From contig JADJTP010000003.1 of NCBI GenBank assembly GCA_016711095.1, positions 1 to 64,000 on the forward strand: a DNA stretch of 64,000 nucleotides, read 5' to 3'. Origin of the DNA: Actinomycetales bacterium. Lineage in GTDB: Bacteria > Actinomycetota > Actinomycetes > Actinomycetales > Dermatophilaceae. The notes under the pieces are model-generated. The model did no database searches. It saw nothing but the letters and a program-made list of their open reading frames with translations, and was not told the origin of the DNA. The position numbers were made by a program, and so were the translations under genes. This document shows, piece by piece, positions 1 through 9,669 of the stretch (position 1 is the stretch's first letter; each line of letters opens with the position of its first letter).

Positions 1-983
1 GGCTCGGGCTGAGGTTTGAGGTCGCTCTGCAATGCCCAGGCGACGTCGCGGACCCAGGTGAGCGCCAATACCAGGGCCTCAGGCGGGTTGAGTACCCGAC
101 CCTCCGGCATCCCCTCGAGGATCGAAGCCGAGCAACTCGGCCGTCTCGAGGCCTCCTGTGAGCGTTCGCTGCGCTTGCGCCGGTCTTGCAGGCCGCGGCG
201 GTCAGCCCCGGCGGTCAGCTCATCGGTGATCGTCGAGGTGACCGATCGACCAGCTCCGTGAGCCTCGTCGACGACGAGCACGTCGACATTTCGAAGGAGC
301 ATCTGGCGTCCTCGAAGGGAGTCGATGGCCATGAACGAGTGGTTGGTGACGATGACGTCGACCTCGGCTGCAGCCGCGCGGGAACGCTCGACAAGTGAGC
401 CGCTACCATCGGGCACTTACCTCCGAGACACTCGGTATTGCGTCGACGGATATCTGCCGCCAGGCCCGGTCGGAACTCTCCGGCACGAGCTCGTCGATCA
501 CCTGACTCGGTGATCTCGGCCCGCGGTGCGCAGCCGCGACCTCCTGACCGAGTCGTCCGACGGCCCAGTCCACCTCACGCCGAGAGACGCCAGCAGAGCC
601 TCCGCCTCGTCCGGGAACCCCGTCGAGCTTGTGCGGGCCAGACATAGTTGCGGCGGCCCTTGACCATGGCGAACGTCGGCCGTCGCCAATCAGGGGGCGA
701 GCGCGTCGGCAGTCAGGGCAGGTCGCGGTCGACGATCTGCGCTTGCAGCGCCAGGTGGCGGTGGCCACGACCGCCGGGCGCCCCGTGTCGACGGCGTGCC
801 GCACGGCAGGCACGAGATAGGCCAACGATTTGCCGGTGCCGGTTCCCGCCTGCGAGCAGGTGCTCACCAGCGGCGATGGCACGGCTGACGGCATACCACG
901 CCATCTGCACTTGCCCCGGCCGTTCGATTGCCCCCCCCTGCCTGCACGGCCGCGTGTAGCAGGGCATCCGAGGGGGCAGACAC
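1..983 (-). pseudogene. dinG: DinG-type ATP-dependent helicase, frameshifted and truncated by the window edge
   Basis: DinG/XPD-like superfamily 2 helicases unwind DNA during repair. The reading frame starts at a GTG (983) and gives VSAPSDALLHAAVQA, then continues in other frames with a Walker A segment (QAGTGTGKSLAYLVPA, near 800-850) and a DEAH box in VDVLVVDEAHGAGRSV (near 250-290). These pieces are in order on one strand but need several frame changes. One lies at an eight-C run (931-938). The 3' part lies outside the window. Since all genes in the first 7 kb are broken in the same way, sequencing or assembly indels are more likely than true decay. The family assignment is firm; whether the gene is functional cannot be judged. 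Confidence 0.75.
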
Positions 984-1077
984 CGGGCCACTGTATGCCG
1001 TGCTGTATGCCGTTCAGTATCCGTTCGGTATCCGTTCCACGGACCGGGCGGTCGGGTCGGCCTCGCGGCGGCAATGG

Positions 1078-2360
1078 TCAGTACCAGTTGCGGTGAGCGC
1101 CCTTGCCAGGCTGACCACGCGGCACAGGGCGAGCCGTAGCGCCCCTTGATGTAGCCAAGCCCCAGCGGATCTGGGTGGCCGGGTTGACCAGCCAGTCAGC
1201 GCCGGCGGTGGCCATCTTGCTCCCCAGGAGGGATTGGGGATGCCGTAGGCGTGGGAATAGTTGTCCGCCCACCACCGCCAATTGCTTTCCTTGCCAAAGC
1301 TGGTCGGCAGGACCATTGGTCAGCACCGAGTCGTAGCTCGGCATGAGTTGTTGGGAGACTGTCCGCGGGTTGGCCTGCATCAGGCCAGATTCGGCACCGT
1401 AGGGAGGAGGGAGTAGGCGTGGGATCGGCGTCGGAGTCGGAGTGTGGGGTAGTCGGGCTCGGCGTGCAACCGTCGGAGCGAGGTCTTGGTGGGGGGACTC
1501 GCAGGCGTAGGGGTGGGCTTGGGCGTAGACGTGGAGCGATTCCGGGCGGCCTCACGAGCGGCACGTTCCGCGGCAGCGCGCTGATCTGCTTGGGCCTGTG
1601 CCGCTGCGTAAGCGAGGGCGAGCCCGTCGAGGCGTTGCTGTTGCACCTGCTCCGACCTCTGTGTCAGCACCGCCAACTGGGCCACGCTGGCCTGCTGGCG
1701 GGCGCCGATCTCGCCGACCCGGCCAGCGCTTCGGCGAGGAGGCCCATCAAGCCTGGCGAGGGCTTTGGCGGCTGTCTGAGCGGCGCTGCGCCGGACATCC
1801 GCCCGGTCGGGCGACCGCCCGCGTTGAGGTTGCCGCCCCGGACAACATCTGGGCGTCGCGCAGCTGTCCGTCCAACGCCACCCGCCGCGTCCTCGAGATA
1901 CTGGGCCATGTCAAGCGCCTGCTGCGGCCTTCGCCAAGCAGTCCGCCGAGCAGATATTGCGTGTTGCCGCCCTGCTCATAGGCTGCGGCGGCAGCGAAGC
2001 TGAGCTCATTCTGCGCCGCTGTTGCCGATGACTGCGCCACCTCCGCTGCGGCTTCTCTGGGCCGCATCGGCAGTCCAGCGTGGCCACCCGCTCGGCGTCC
2101 TGGGCGGCGGCGAGTTCGGCCGCCGCTTGGCTCACGGTGCGCTGGGTGGCGGCGAGCTCGGCCCCGCCAATGGCAGACTCAATCTCGGCGAGCTGCCCCT
2201 GCTGGGTGCTCACGGCGGCTTTGGCCGCGTTGACCTGCGCCTGACTGGGGACCACGGGGGTGGGATCTCTGCGGCCGCGGACGTCGCGGTTATTACCGAG
2301 CAGCGCGATCGCCCCGGTTGGGCCCGTCGCGCCGCTCGGGCAGCGTCGAATCGGGGCATG
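1078..2360 (-). pseudogene. Secreted coiled-coil protein with C-terminal lytic transglycosylase-like domain, frameshifted
   Basis: The C-terminal part reads in pieces as KESNWRWWADN, AYGIP, GSKMATAGADWLVNPATQI and a terminal WY, the pattern of actinobacterial transglycosylase-like (resuscitation-factor/SLT-related) domains that cleave peptidoglycan. Upstream on the same strand lie Ala/Gln/Glu-rich heptad-like stretches (for example AQVNAAKAAVSTQQGQLAEI near 2180-2240), consistent with an N-terminal coiled coil. The reading frame changes at least three times. A clean signal peptide and start could not be fixed, so the 5' end near 2360 is approximate. An exported murein hydrolase acting in cell separation is the likely role, inferred from domain architecture. 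The breaks are probably sequence errors, as for the neighbouring genes. Confidence 0.6.
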
Positions 2361-2502
2361 GACATACAGGCATGGGACCTCCACCGTTGGACAGCCCAAC
2401 GGTAGCGAGATCACACCAATATCACCATAGCGATCAACGACCACTCTGGCCCCACACGACACGCCGACACGCCGAAACTCCGAGGCGCGATACTTGGTCG
2501 CG

Positions 2503-3884
2503 ATGGACATCGTGATCGGGATCGCCGTCGTCGTTCTGCTCCACCGTCGCAACGGGGTATTTCGTTGCTCAGGAGTTCACCTATGTCGCCGTCGACCGCG
2601 GCCGGTTGCGTGCGCTGGCGGACGCGGGAGACCAGCGCAGCGCGGGCACTGCGGGTGACCGAGCGGCTCTCCTTCATGCTGTCCGGCGCTCCAACTGGGC
2701 ATCACGGTCACCGGCCTGCTCGTGGGTATGCCGCCGAGCCGCTCATCGGGCGTGGTCTGGCTGATGTGCTAGGAATCACGGATTGCCGTATGCCGCGCCG
2801 GCTGAGTATCTCCCTGGCGCTCGTGTTGCTGTTCTCGACCGGAATCCAGATGGTCATCGGCGAACTGGCACCAAAGAATCTCGCCATCGCCCGAAGCGTG
2901 CCGCTTGCGCGGGCGCTGGCCCGCTCCACCTTGATCTACCTCATGATCGCCGGCCCCCTCATCCGGCTTTTCGATAGTTCGGCGACCCGCCTGTTGCGGG
3001 CGGTCGGTATCGAGCCGGTCGAAGAGCTCAGCCACGGCGCGAGCGCCGACGACCTCGACCGGATCATCGAGCCGTCCAGCGCCGCCGGGGCGCTCGACGT
3101 CGACATGCACGCGTTGCTCGACCGAGCGCTGGCCTTTCGACCCGCACCGTCGCTCAGGTGATGACGCCAGCGGGTCGTCGTCGACGTCGTGACTCCGGAG
3201 TCGACCGGAGCCGAGCTCGGGTCGATGGCGCAGCAGAGCGGTCATGCCCGGTTCCCGGTCGTCGACCGAGATGACTATCTGCACGGGATCGTCGCCGTGA
3301 CCGACCTGCTCGAGCTGCGCCGCGAGAGTCGCTCGACGGCGGCGGTCGCCGGCCTGGCTCGTCCGGCAGTGGTCATCCCGGAGGTGGTGCCCCTGGCTCG
3401 CGCCCTGGAGATCCTGCGCGAGGCCCGCAGCCAGGTCGCGGTCGTCGTCGACGAGTACGGCGGACTGGCTGGACTCATCACCTTCGAGGACATCGCTGAA
3501 GAACTTGTCGGAGAGATCCTCGACGAGGACGACCTGCCCGACGTGCAGCCCACGCAGGACTCGGGCGGGTGGCTCGTGCCCGGGCGGACGAGGGTGGACG
3601 ACGTCGCCGAGCTCGCCGGGGTCCGCCTAGACGTCGCTGGCCACGACACGATGTCCGGGCTCGTCATGGCTCTGCTCAGCCGGGTCGCGGTGCCCGGCGA
3701 TGTCGTTCGGCTCCCCGTGCTCCACGGGGACGTAGAGGCGGATGAGCCAGCCAGGATGGCCGGGGCGGTCGGGCCGGCCGGCGCGGCCGGGCCGGTCAGG
3801 GCGCTGATCGTTCGGGTCGAGGCCGTTGAGCGCCATGTGCCGGCGCTGCTGCGCATCGACACAAGCACCGAGGTGACCGCATGA
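2503..3884 (+). pseudogene. CNNM/CBS-domain membrane protein (TlyC/CorC family), frameshifted
   Basis: The product has an N-terminal CNNM (DUF21) membrane domain, with recognisable pieces such as VIGELAPKNLAIA (near 2850-2890). Two CBS domains follow (for example GHARFPVVDRDDYLHGIVAV and VAVVVDEYGGLAGLITFEDI, 3240-3500), then a C-terminal CorC/HlyC transporter-associated domain ending at 3884. Family members are linked to Mg2+/Co2+ transport or metal homeostasis at the cytoplasmic membrane; 'hemolysin' is a historical name. The ATG at 2503 opens the membrane domain, but the frame shifts several times before 3189, after which the remainder is open. The stop overlaps the start of the next, related gene by 4 nt, so the pair is a translationally coupled operon. 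Confidence 0.72.
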
Positions 3885-4914
3885 GTCTCGCACTGTCGCT
3901 GAGCATCTCGGCGGCCCTGCTGGTCCTCAACGCGTTCTTCGTCGCTGCCGAGTTCGCGGTCATCGCCGCCAAGCGCCACCGTCTCGAGGACCAGGCGGCG
4001 GCCGGCAGCGGCGCCGCCCGGATCGCCGTGCGCAACAGCCGCGAGCTCGCTCGTGCTCGCGGCCGCACAACTGGGGATCACCTTTGTGCACGCTCGGGCT
4101 GGGCGCCTTAGCCAAGCCGGCGCTCGCCGATCTCTTCGCAGGGTGGTTGGGCCGGACCGGGCTGTCAGAGTCTGCGGCCTCGATCGTGTCGGTCTTGATC
4201 GGCGTCGCCGTCGTCGTCTTCCTGCACATGGTCATCGGCGAGATGGCCCCGAAGTCGTGGGCGATCAGTCACCCCGAGCGTTCTGCCGTCCTGCTGGCCC
4301 GGCCGTCGCGAGCGGTGATGACCATGTTCCGCTGGCCCCTGGCCGCGCTCAACGCGCTAGCCAATCTCTGCCTGCGGGCGGTCGGAGTGAGCCCAGTCAA
4401 CGAGCTGGCTCAGGTTCACGGCCCGCACGAGCTGCGGATGCTCTTGGACGCCTCGCGTGAAGAGGGCCTGCTCGACGGGAGCGCCTACGAGCGTCTGCAT
4501 GCCAGCCTCGGACTTCCGAAACCCCGTGTATGCCGTGACCCTCGCGCTGGCTGACGCCGTCTGGCGTGGGCGGCGACGCGGGGCTCGACGAGATCGAGCA
4601 GGCCAGCCTGACAGTCGGGCCGATCCCGGCTCGTTGTGCTGAGCCACGGCGCGCCCATCGGATTAGTCCACGTCCGCGACGCGATTCTGGCGGGCCTGCA
4701 TGGCGACTCGCCGACCGCCCTGGAGCTGGCCTATCCGACCGTCCGAGTCGACAGCCACGTCACTGTGCTGGACGCAGTGCAACAGCTGCGAGCCGAGCGA
4801 GCGCAACTGGCCCTCGTGACCCAGGCCGGTCAGGTCGTCGGTATTGCCGCAATGGAGGACATGCTCGAGAGGCTGCTCGGTGACTTCGAGGACGAGACGG
4901 ATCGCCGGCGCTGA
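3881..4914 (+). pseudogene. Second CNNM/CBS-domain membrane protein, frameshifted
   Basis: This paralogue of the preceding gene starts at ATG 3881 inside its stop region (ATGA overlap). The N-terminus is strongly hydrophobic (LSISAALLVLNAFFVAAEFA). The pieces LGALAKPALADLFAGWLGRT and VIGEMAPKSWAI belong to the CNNM membrane domain, and CBS-like sequence (HVTVLDAVQQLRAERAQL, QVVGIAAMEDMLERLLGDF) follows in another frame up to 4914. It appears to lack the C-terminal CorC/HlyC domain of its neighbour, which is common for the second member of such pairs. Frame changes occur near 4060 and 4530-4640. The likely role is membrane metal homeostasis together with its partner, inferred from family and pairing. 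Confidence 0.72.
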
Positions 4915-4946
4915 CCTGCCAACGTCCGACCCATGGCATTCGCCGA

Positions 4947-6416
4947 TCAGACCCGGTATGCCGCAAGGTCGCCCAACGCATAGTCGTGCACCTTCGCGCG
5001 GACCCGGGTGCCATGCTCGGTGTGCTCGAGCTCAAGGACTTCGCCAAGGTCATGGACGCGGCTGAGCAGGTCCCCGCGGCCATAGGGCACCAACAGGTCG
5101 ACCTCGACGTCGGGCTTGGGCAACTCGTCGGCCACCAGCGCCAGCAGAGCGTCCAGACCCTCCCCGTGCGGGCCGAGACGACAAAGAGAGTGTTTATGGG
5201 TGCGCGTGAGGCGATCGAGCTCCTCGGGGTCGGCGAGGTCGGCCTTGTTGATGACGATGACTTCCTTGACGTCCGCGCCGCCCTCGACCTGGGCCAAGAC
5301 CTCACGGACCGCAGCGATCTGCCCCTCCCGGGTCCGGATGCGAGCCGTCGACGACATGTAGGAGCAGATCGGCATCGGCGACCTCTTCCAGCGTCGAGCG
5401 GAACGCCTCGACGAGTTGGTGCGGCAGCGCCCGGACAAAGCCGACCGTGTCGACGAGGGTGTAGTCCCGACCGTCGGCGGTCTGGGCTCGGCGGACCGTC
5501 GGGTCGAGGTGGCGAAGAGCTGGTTCTGCACAAGCACACCGGCGCCGGTGATCCGGTTGAGGATCGAGGACTTCCCGCATTGGTGTAGCCGGATATCGCA
5601 ACCCGGGGCACGTGATTGCTGTGCCGCGCAGCGCGTTTGGTGTCGCGGCCGGTCTTCATCGAGGTGATCTCGCGCTTCAGCTTCGCGATGCGCATGTTGA
5701 TCCGGCGCCGGTCTAGCTCGATCTTGGTCTCGCCGGGGCCGCGGGAGCCGATGCCCTCTCCACCGGCGACGCGGCCACCGGCCTGCCCGGCTCATCGACT
5801 CGCCCCAGCCACGCAGCCGCGGCAGCAGATACTGCAACTGGGCGAGTTCGACCTGAGCCTTGCCTTCACGGCTCTTGGCGTGCTGGGCGAAGATGTCGAG
5901 GATCAGGGCGGTCCGGTCGATGACCTTGACCTTGACGACGTCTTCGAGTGCCCGGCGCTGGCCGGGGGCCAGCTCGCCGTCACAGATCACCGTGTCAGCA
6001 CCCTCGGTCTGGACGATGTCGCGCAGTTCGGCGGCCTTGCCCTTGCCGAGGAAAGTCGCCGGGTCGGGGCGCTGACGCCGCTGGATCACCCCGTCGAGGA
6101 CGGTCGAGCCGGCCGTCTCGGCCAGCGCCGCGAGCTCGCGCAGGGAGTTCTCGGCGTCCTCGGCGCTCCCCTGTGTCCAGACGCCCGCCAACACGACCCG
6201 TTCCAGACGCAGTTGCCGGTATTCGACCTCGGTGACGTCTTGTAGTTCGGTCGACAGTCCGCCGACCCGACGTAGGGCGGCGCGCTCCTCGCGGTCGAGT
6301 TGCTCGCCGTCGAACGAGCCATCGGGGTCTTCATCCCACCGGTATGCCGCGTCGTCGCGGTCGTCGGTGGCCAGTGCTGTGGCCTTGGCGGCCAAGAGGT
6401 CGTGTCGTCGTGTCAT
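4947..6416 (-). pseudogene. hflX: GTPase HflX, frameshifted
   Basis: HflX is a ribosome-associated GTPase that splits stalled 50S/30S particles under stress. From the ATG at 6416 the HflX N-terminal domain is intact (GKGKAAELRDIV, ELAPGQRRALED, REGKAQVELAQLQYLLPRLR). The frame then shifts, and the linker and GTPase domain are spread over two or three frames ([36 protein letters not shown]). The C-terminus to 4947 returns to the first frame. At the P-loop (about 5568-5580) the sequence is GCGGGAAGTCC where the motif NAGKS calls for one more base, a direct sign of a single-nucleotide deletion. Normal HflX length and the actinobacterial hflX-dapF-miaA order support the call. The damage is probably a sequence error. 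Confidence 0.82.
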
Positions 6417-6470
6417 CGTGGCTCCAGCGTGCCACGATCGCGGCGTGCTCGCCCACTCCTTTAGGCGGGA

Positions 6471-6500
6471 CGCGTCCCTGCGCGTCCCTGCGCGTCCCAG
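6471..6500. repeat. Three tandem 10-bp units upstream of the RsmC-like gene
   Basis: The decamer CGCGTCCCTG occurs at 6471-6480 and 6481-6490, and as CGCGTCCCAG at 6491-6500. It lies in the intergenic region between divergent hflX and the methyltransferase gene, 30 nt before the latter's ATG. No function is evident. Confidence 0.6.
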
Positions 6501-6529
6501 GGCAGCGGCCCCGCGTAAGGTGTGGCGCG

Positions 6530-7167
6530 ATGAGCGATCAGCACTATTTCAGCGCAGCCCCGGCGGGCCCGGAACGCCGGCGCACGATCACCGTCGAGCT
6601 CGCCGGCCGGTCGGTCACCGTCCAGACCGCCGGCGGCGTCTTCTCACCCGAGCACCTCGACACCGGGACCGGGGTGTTGTTGCGCGAAGCCCCGGCTCCG
6701 CCCAGGCACGGAGCGCTGCTCGACCTCGGCTGCGGGTGGGGGCCGATAGCGCTCACCCTCGCCCTGCTGTCCCCAGCCGCCCAGGTGTATGCCGTCGACG
6801 TCAACGAACGGGCGCTGGCCCTGGCCCGCGACAACGCCACCGTCCTCGGGCTGGACGGCGTGCGAGCGCTCACCCCGACGCCGTGCCCGCCGACATCCGG
6901 TTCGCGGCGATCTGGTCCAACCCGCCGATCCGGGTCGGCAAGGCCGCGTTGCACGAACTGCTGTGCTGCTGGCTGCCGCGGCTGGAAGCCGGCGCGACGG
7001 CATACCTCGTGGTGCAGAAGAACCTCGGAAGTGACTCATTGCAGCGCTGGATCGAGCAGGAGCTGGGTATGCCGTGTGCGCGGCACGCGACCTCGCGTGG
7101 CTTCCGCGTCCTCGCGGTGCGTCCTGGCATGGACCCCGACAGGGCCACACCGGCCTGCGACCCCTAG
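6530..7167 (+). pseudogene. RsmC-like class I SAM-dependent methyltransferase, one frameshift
   Basis: The ATG at 6530 opens MSDQHYFS. A small-methyltransferase (MTS) Rossmann domain follows, with LLDLGCGWGP at residues 63-72 and an acidic SAM-ribose strand (VYAVDVNERAL). The frame breaks near 6873-6876, where a CCCC run needs a fifth C to continue into DAVPADIRFAAIWSNPPIR. The N-P-P-[FI]-R motif is typical of RsmC/RlmG N2-guanine rRNA methyltransferases. The restored frame runs to the stop at 7167, giving about 212 residues, shorter than E. coli RsmC because the pseudo-domain is missing, as is usual in actinobacteria. It is the last broken gene of the damaged region, and the single homopolymer indel points to a sequencing error. 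Confidence 0.75.
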
Positions 7168-7181
7168 AGCCCCTACGACCC

Positions 7182-8051
7182 CTAGAGCTCTGTTGTGCCG
7201 TCGGCGACCAGTTCGGCGGGCCCGGCTAGCTCCGCGGTGCCGGTCTCGGTGAAGTTCACGGTCAGTCGCCCGCCGGGCACATCAACCATCCACTCGCTGT
7301 TCGCAGCCGACGCACCCTCCCACCAGCGGGTGGCGGCTGCCGCGGCGACCGCCCCGGTGCCGCACGATCGGGTTTCACCGACCCCGCGTTCGTGCACGCG
7401 CATCGCGAGGTGGCCTGGTCCGAGCAGTTGGACGAACTCCACGTTGGTGCCGTCTGCGGGGGGCGGTGCGACCTGCGGCGGGCCGGTGAGGTCGAGCTCG
7501 TCGAGGGCATGCTGCGGCGGCAGCAAGACGACGGTATGCGGGTTGCCGACGTGGACCCGCAGCCCCGGCAGGTCGGGGGCGCCGGGCACGTGGACGACAG
7601 CGTTGAACCCCTTCTCCCGCGTGTCGTCACTCTCGTCGACGAGGGCCGGGCCGAGGTCGACCGCGAACCCGTCGACGGTGGTTCGCACGCGTTTGACGCC
7701 CGCTCGGGTGGCGATGGCGAAATCACCGCCGGTTTCCAGGCCCTCTCGGATCAGATATGCCGCGAAGACGCGGCTGCCGTTGCCGCACATCTGAGAGATG
7801 GAGCCGTCGGCGTTGCGATAGTCCATGAACCAGGCCGCCGTGCCCGACTGGGCGCGCACCGTCGGTTCGTCGGCCAGGTGGGTGGGTACGACCCGGATCA
7901 CCCCGTCGCCGCCGATGCCGGCTCGCCGGTCGGCCAGCCGCCTCACCTCGTCGGAGTCCAGCGCCCGCCGGCCCTGCGGGTCGGGCACGAGGACGAAGTC
8001 GTTCTCGGTCCCGTGACCCTTGGTGAAGTTGCGCTGACGCACGTCACCCAT
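7182..8051 (-). CDS. dapF: Diaminopimelate epimerase
   Basis: DapF converts LL-diaminopimelate to meso-DAP for lysine and peptidoglycan synthesis, without a cofactor and through a two-cysteine acid/base pair. Both cysteines are visible: C89 in MCGNGSRVFAAYL and C230 in RSCGTGAVA. Length (289 residues) is slightly above the roughly 275 usual for the family. The ATG at 8051 overlaps the end of miaA by 8 nt, so the gene is probably translated from the same message, in the actinobacterial order miaA-dapF. dapA and dapB, other steps of the same pathway, are elsewhere in the window (36.7 and 51.1 kb). Confidence 0.95.
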   Translation of the reverse strand: MGDVRQRNFTKGHGTENDFVLVPDPQGRRALDSDEVRRLADRRAGIGGDGVIRVVPTHLADEPTVRAQSGTAAWFMDYRNADGSISQMCGNGSRVFAAYLIREGLETGGDFAIATRAGVKRVRTTVDGFAVDLGPALVDESDDTREKGFNAVVHVPGAPDLPGLRVHVGNPHTVVLLPPQHALDELDLTGPPQVAPPPADGTNVEFVQLLGPGHLAMRVHERGVGETRSCGTGAVAAAAATRWWEGASAANSEWMVDVPGGRLTVNFTETGTAELAGPAELVADGTTEL

Positions 8052-9009
8052 TGTGGGTCACCGCGAGCGCCTCAAGCACGCGGTCCACCAGGTCGGTGGC
8101 ATCTGCGGGGAACCAGTGAATGCGGGGGTCCGGGCGGAACCAGGACAGTTGCCGCCGCGCGAAGCGACGGGTGGCGTGGGCGGTTGCGGCGATCGCCTCC
8201 GCCTCGGTGATCTCACCACGCAGTTGGGCGATCGCCTGGGCGTAACCCAGGGCCGTGCGCGCGGTGCGCCCCCGTTCCAGGCCGTCAGCGAGCAGGTGCT
8301 GGACCTCTCCGAGCAACCCCCGATCCCACATCCATCGGGTCCGCGCGTCGATCCTCTCGTCGAGTTCCCCTCGCTCAAGTGTCAGCCCGATGATGACCGT
8401 CGGCGCGAGGTGCTCACGTGCCGGCATCGAGGCGCTGAACGGACGACCGGTGATCTCGTGGACCTCAAGGGCGCGGATGATTCGTCGGTCGTTGCGGGCC
8501 TCGATCCGTTGGGCCGCAACGGGATCGACGGCAAGAAGCCTGGCGCGTAGGGCATCGACGCCGAGCTCGCCCAGCTCCGCCTCCAACCGCGCCCGCACCG
8601 CGGGGTCTGTCGGCGGGATGTCGAGCCGGTCAAGCGCTGCCCGGACATAGAGCCCCGAACCGCCGGCGAGGATCGGGGTGCGGTCGCGCTGCGCGATCGC
8701 CCGCAGGTCCGCCCGCGCTCGCTGCTGGTATGCCGCGACGCTCGCCTCCTGGGTAACGTCCAGCACATCGAGCTGATGGTGGGCGACTCCCCGGCGTTCG
8801 GCGAGTGTGAGCTTGGCGGTGCCGATGTCCATCCCGCGGTAGAGCTGCATCGCATCGCCGTTGACGACCTCCCCGTCCAGACGCAGAGCGACCTCGACGG
8901 CCAAGTCGGACTTGCCGGTGGCCGTCGGGCCCACGATCGCCACGATCGCGCCACGGGTCGGCGGGTCTGACCGGCCTGCGTGCTCGGCGGGGTCAGAGGT
9001 CGTGATCAC
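8044..9009 (-). CDS. miaA: tRNA dimethylallyltransferase
   Basis: MiaA transfers a dimethylallyl group to N6 of A37 in tRNAs reading UNN codons. The product is the substrate of MiaB, also encoded here. The N-terminal P-loop IVGPTATGKSDLAVEVAL and the following DAMQLYRGMDIGTAK segment are diagnostic. The start is uncertain: a GTG at 9009 gives 321 residues, and an in-frame ATG at 9036 would add nine. Either start lies within the end of def, so the two are translationally linked. The def-miaA-dapF cluster with miaB upstream is a tRNA modification and cell-wall group common in actinobacteria. Confidence 0.92.
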   Translation of the reverse strand: MITTSDPAEHAGRSDPPTRGAIVAIVGPTATGKSDLAVEVALRLDGEVVNGDAMQLYRGMDIGTAKLTLAERRGVAHHQLDVLDVTQEASVAAYQQRARADLRAIAQRDRTPILAGGSGLYVRAALDRLDIPPTDPAVRARLEAELGELGVDALRARLLAVDPVAAQRIEARNDRRIIRALEVHEITGRPFSASMPAREHLAPTVIIGLTLERGELDERIDARTRWMWDRGLLGEVQHLLADGLERGRTARTALGYAQAIAQLRGEITEAEAIAATAHATRRFARRQLSWFRPDPRIHWFPADATDLVDRVLEALAVTHNG

Positions 9010-9631
9010 CAGGGCGCTCGTCGCTGTCGCTGTCATCCTCGTCATGGTCGTGACCGAACGGGTCGGGATCGACCCCCGGCAGCCACGAGTGCCCGGGCTT
9101 GCCCCATCCGTTGGCTTTGATGGCCTTGCGTGCCTTGCGCGACTGTTTGTCGTCGAGCCGATCGACATACAGCTTGCCGTTGAGGTGGTCGAACTCGTGT
9201 TGCATGCACCGGGCGAACCACCCGGTGGCCTCGAAGTGGATCGGCTCGCCGTCAAGGTCCTGCCCGTCGACGCGGGCGGTCTCGGGACGGCGCAAGGGGA
9301 AGTGCTCACCCGGCACCGACAGGCAGCCCTCGGCATCGTCCTCGAGGTCGGGCCGCCCACCCGGGGCCTTCGACAGGGCGAGGATGGGGTTGACGACCAC
9401 CCCCCGGCTCGGGACGCCGTCGTCGTTGGGCATCTGGTAGACGAAGACGCGCAACCCGACGCCGATCTGGGGCGCCGCCAGCCCGACACCGTGGGCGGCG
9501 TCCATCGTGTCGAACATGTCGGCTACGAGGGTGCGCAGGTCTTCGTCGAAGCGTTCCACCCGGGCCGCGACCCGATGCAACACGGGTTCACCGCTGATGA
9601 CGACTGGACGAACGGCCATGGGCCAAGTCAA
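8993..9631 (-). CDS. def: Peptide deformylase
   Basis: Def removes the N-formyl group from nascent proteins and uses a metal ion. All three signature motifs are present: GVGLAAPQIG, EGCLSVPG (Cys metal ligand) and QHEFDHLNG (HExxH). The protein has 212 residues from ATG 9631; an internal ATG four codons later (9619) is an alternative start. The C-terminus carries an acidic, Asp/Glu/Ser-rich tail of about 20 residues beyond the catalytic core. The gene overlaps the start of miaA. Many actinobacteria have several def copies; only this one is in the window. Confidence 0.94.
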   Translation of the reverse strand: MTWPMAVRPVVISGEPVLHRVAARVERFDEDLRTLVADMFDTMDAAHGVGLAAPQIGVGLRVFVYQMPNDDGVPSRGVVVNPILALSKAPGGRPDLEDDAEGCLSVPGEHFPLRRPETARVDGQDLDGEPIHFEATGWFARCMQHEFDHLNGKLYVDRLDDKQSRKARKAIKANGWGKPGHSWLPGVDPDPFGHDHDEDDSDSDERPGDHDL

Positions 9632-9669
9632 TCATTGGCGGAGTGCACAGTCGTCCAGTCAGCGGCAGG

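Noticed and set aside
2769..3284. Long open frames antisense to the CNNM/CBS genes
   Set aside because: Compositional shadows common at this GC content; the opposite strand has conserved CBS motifs.
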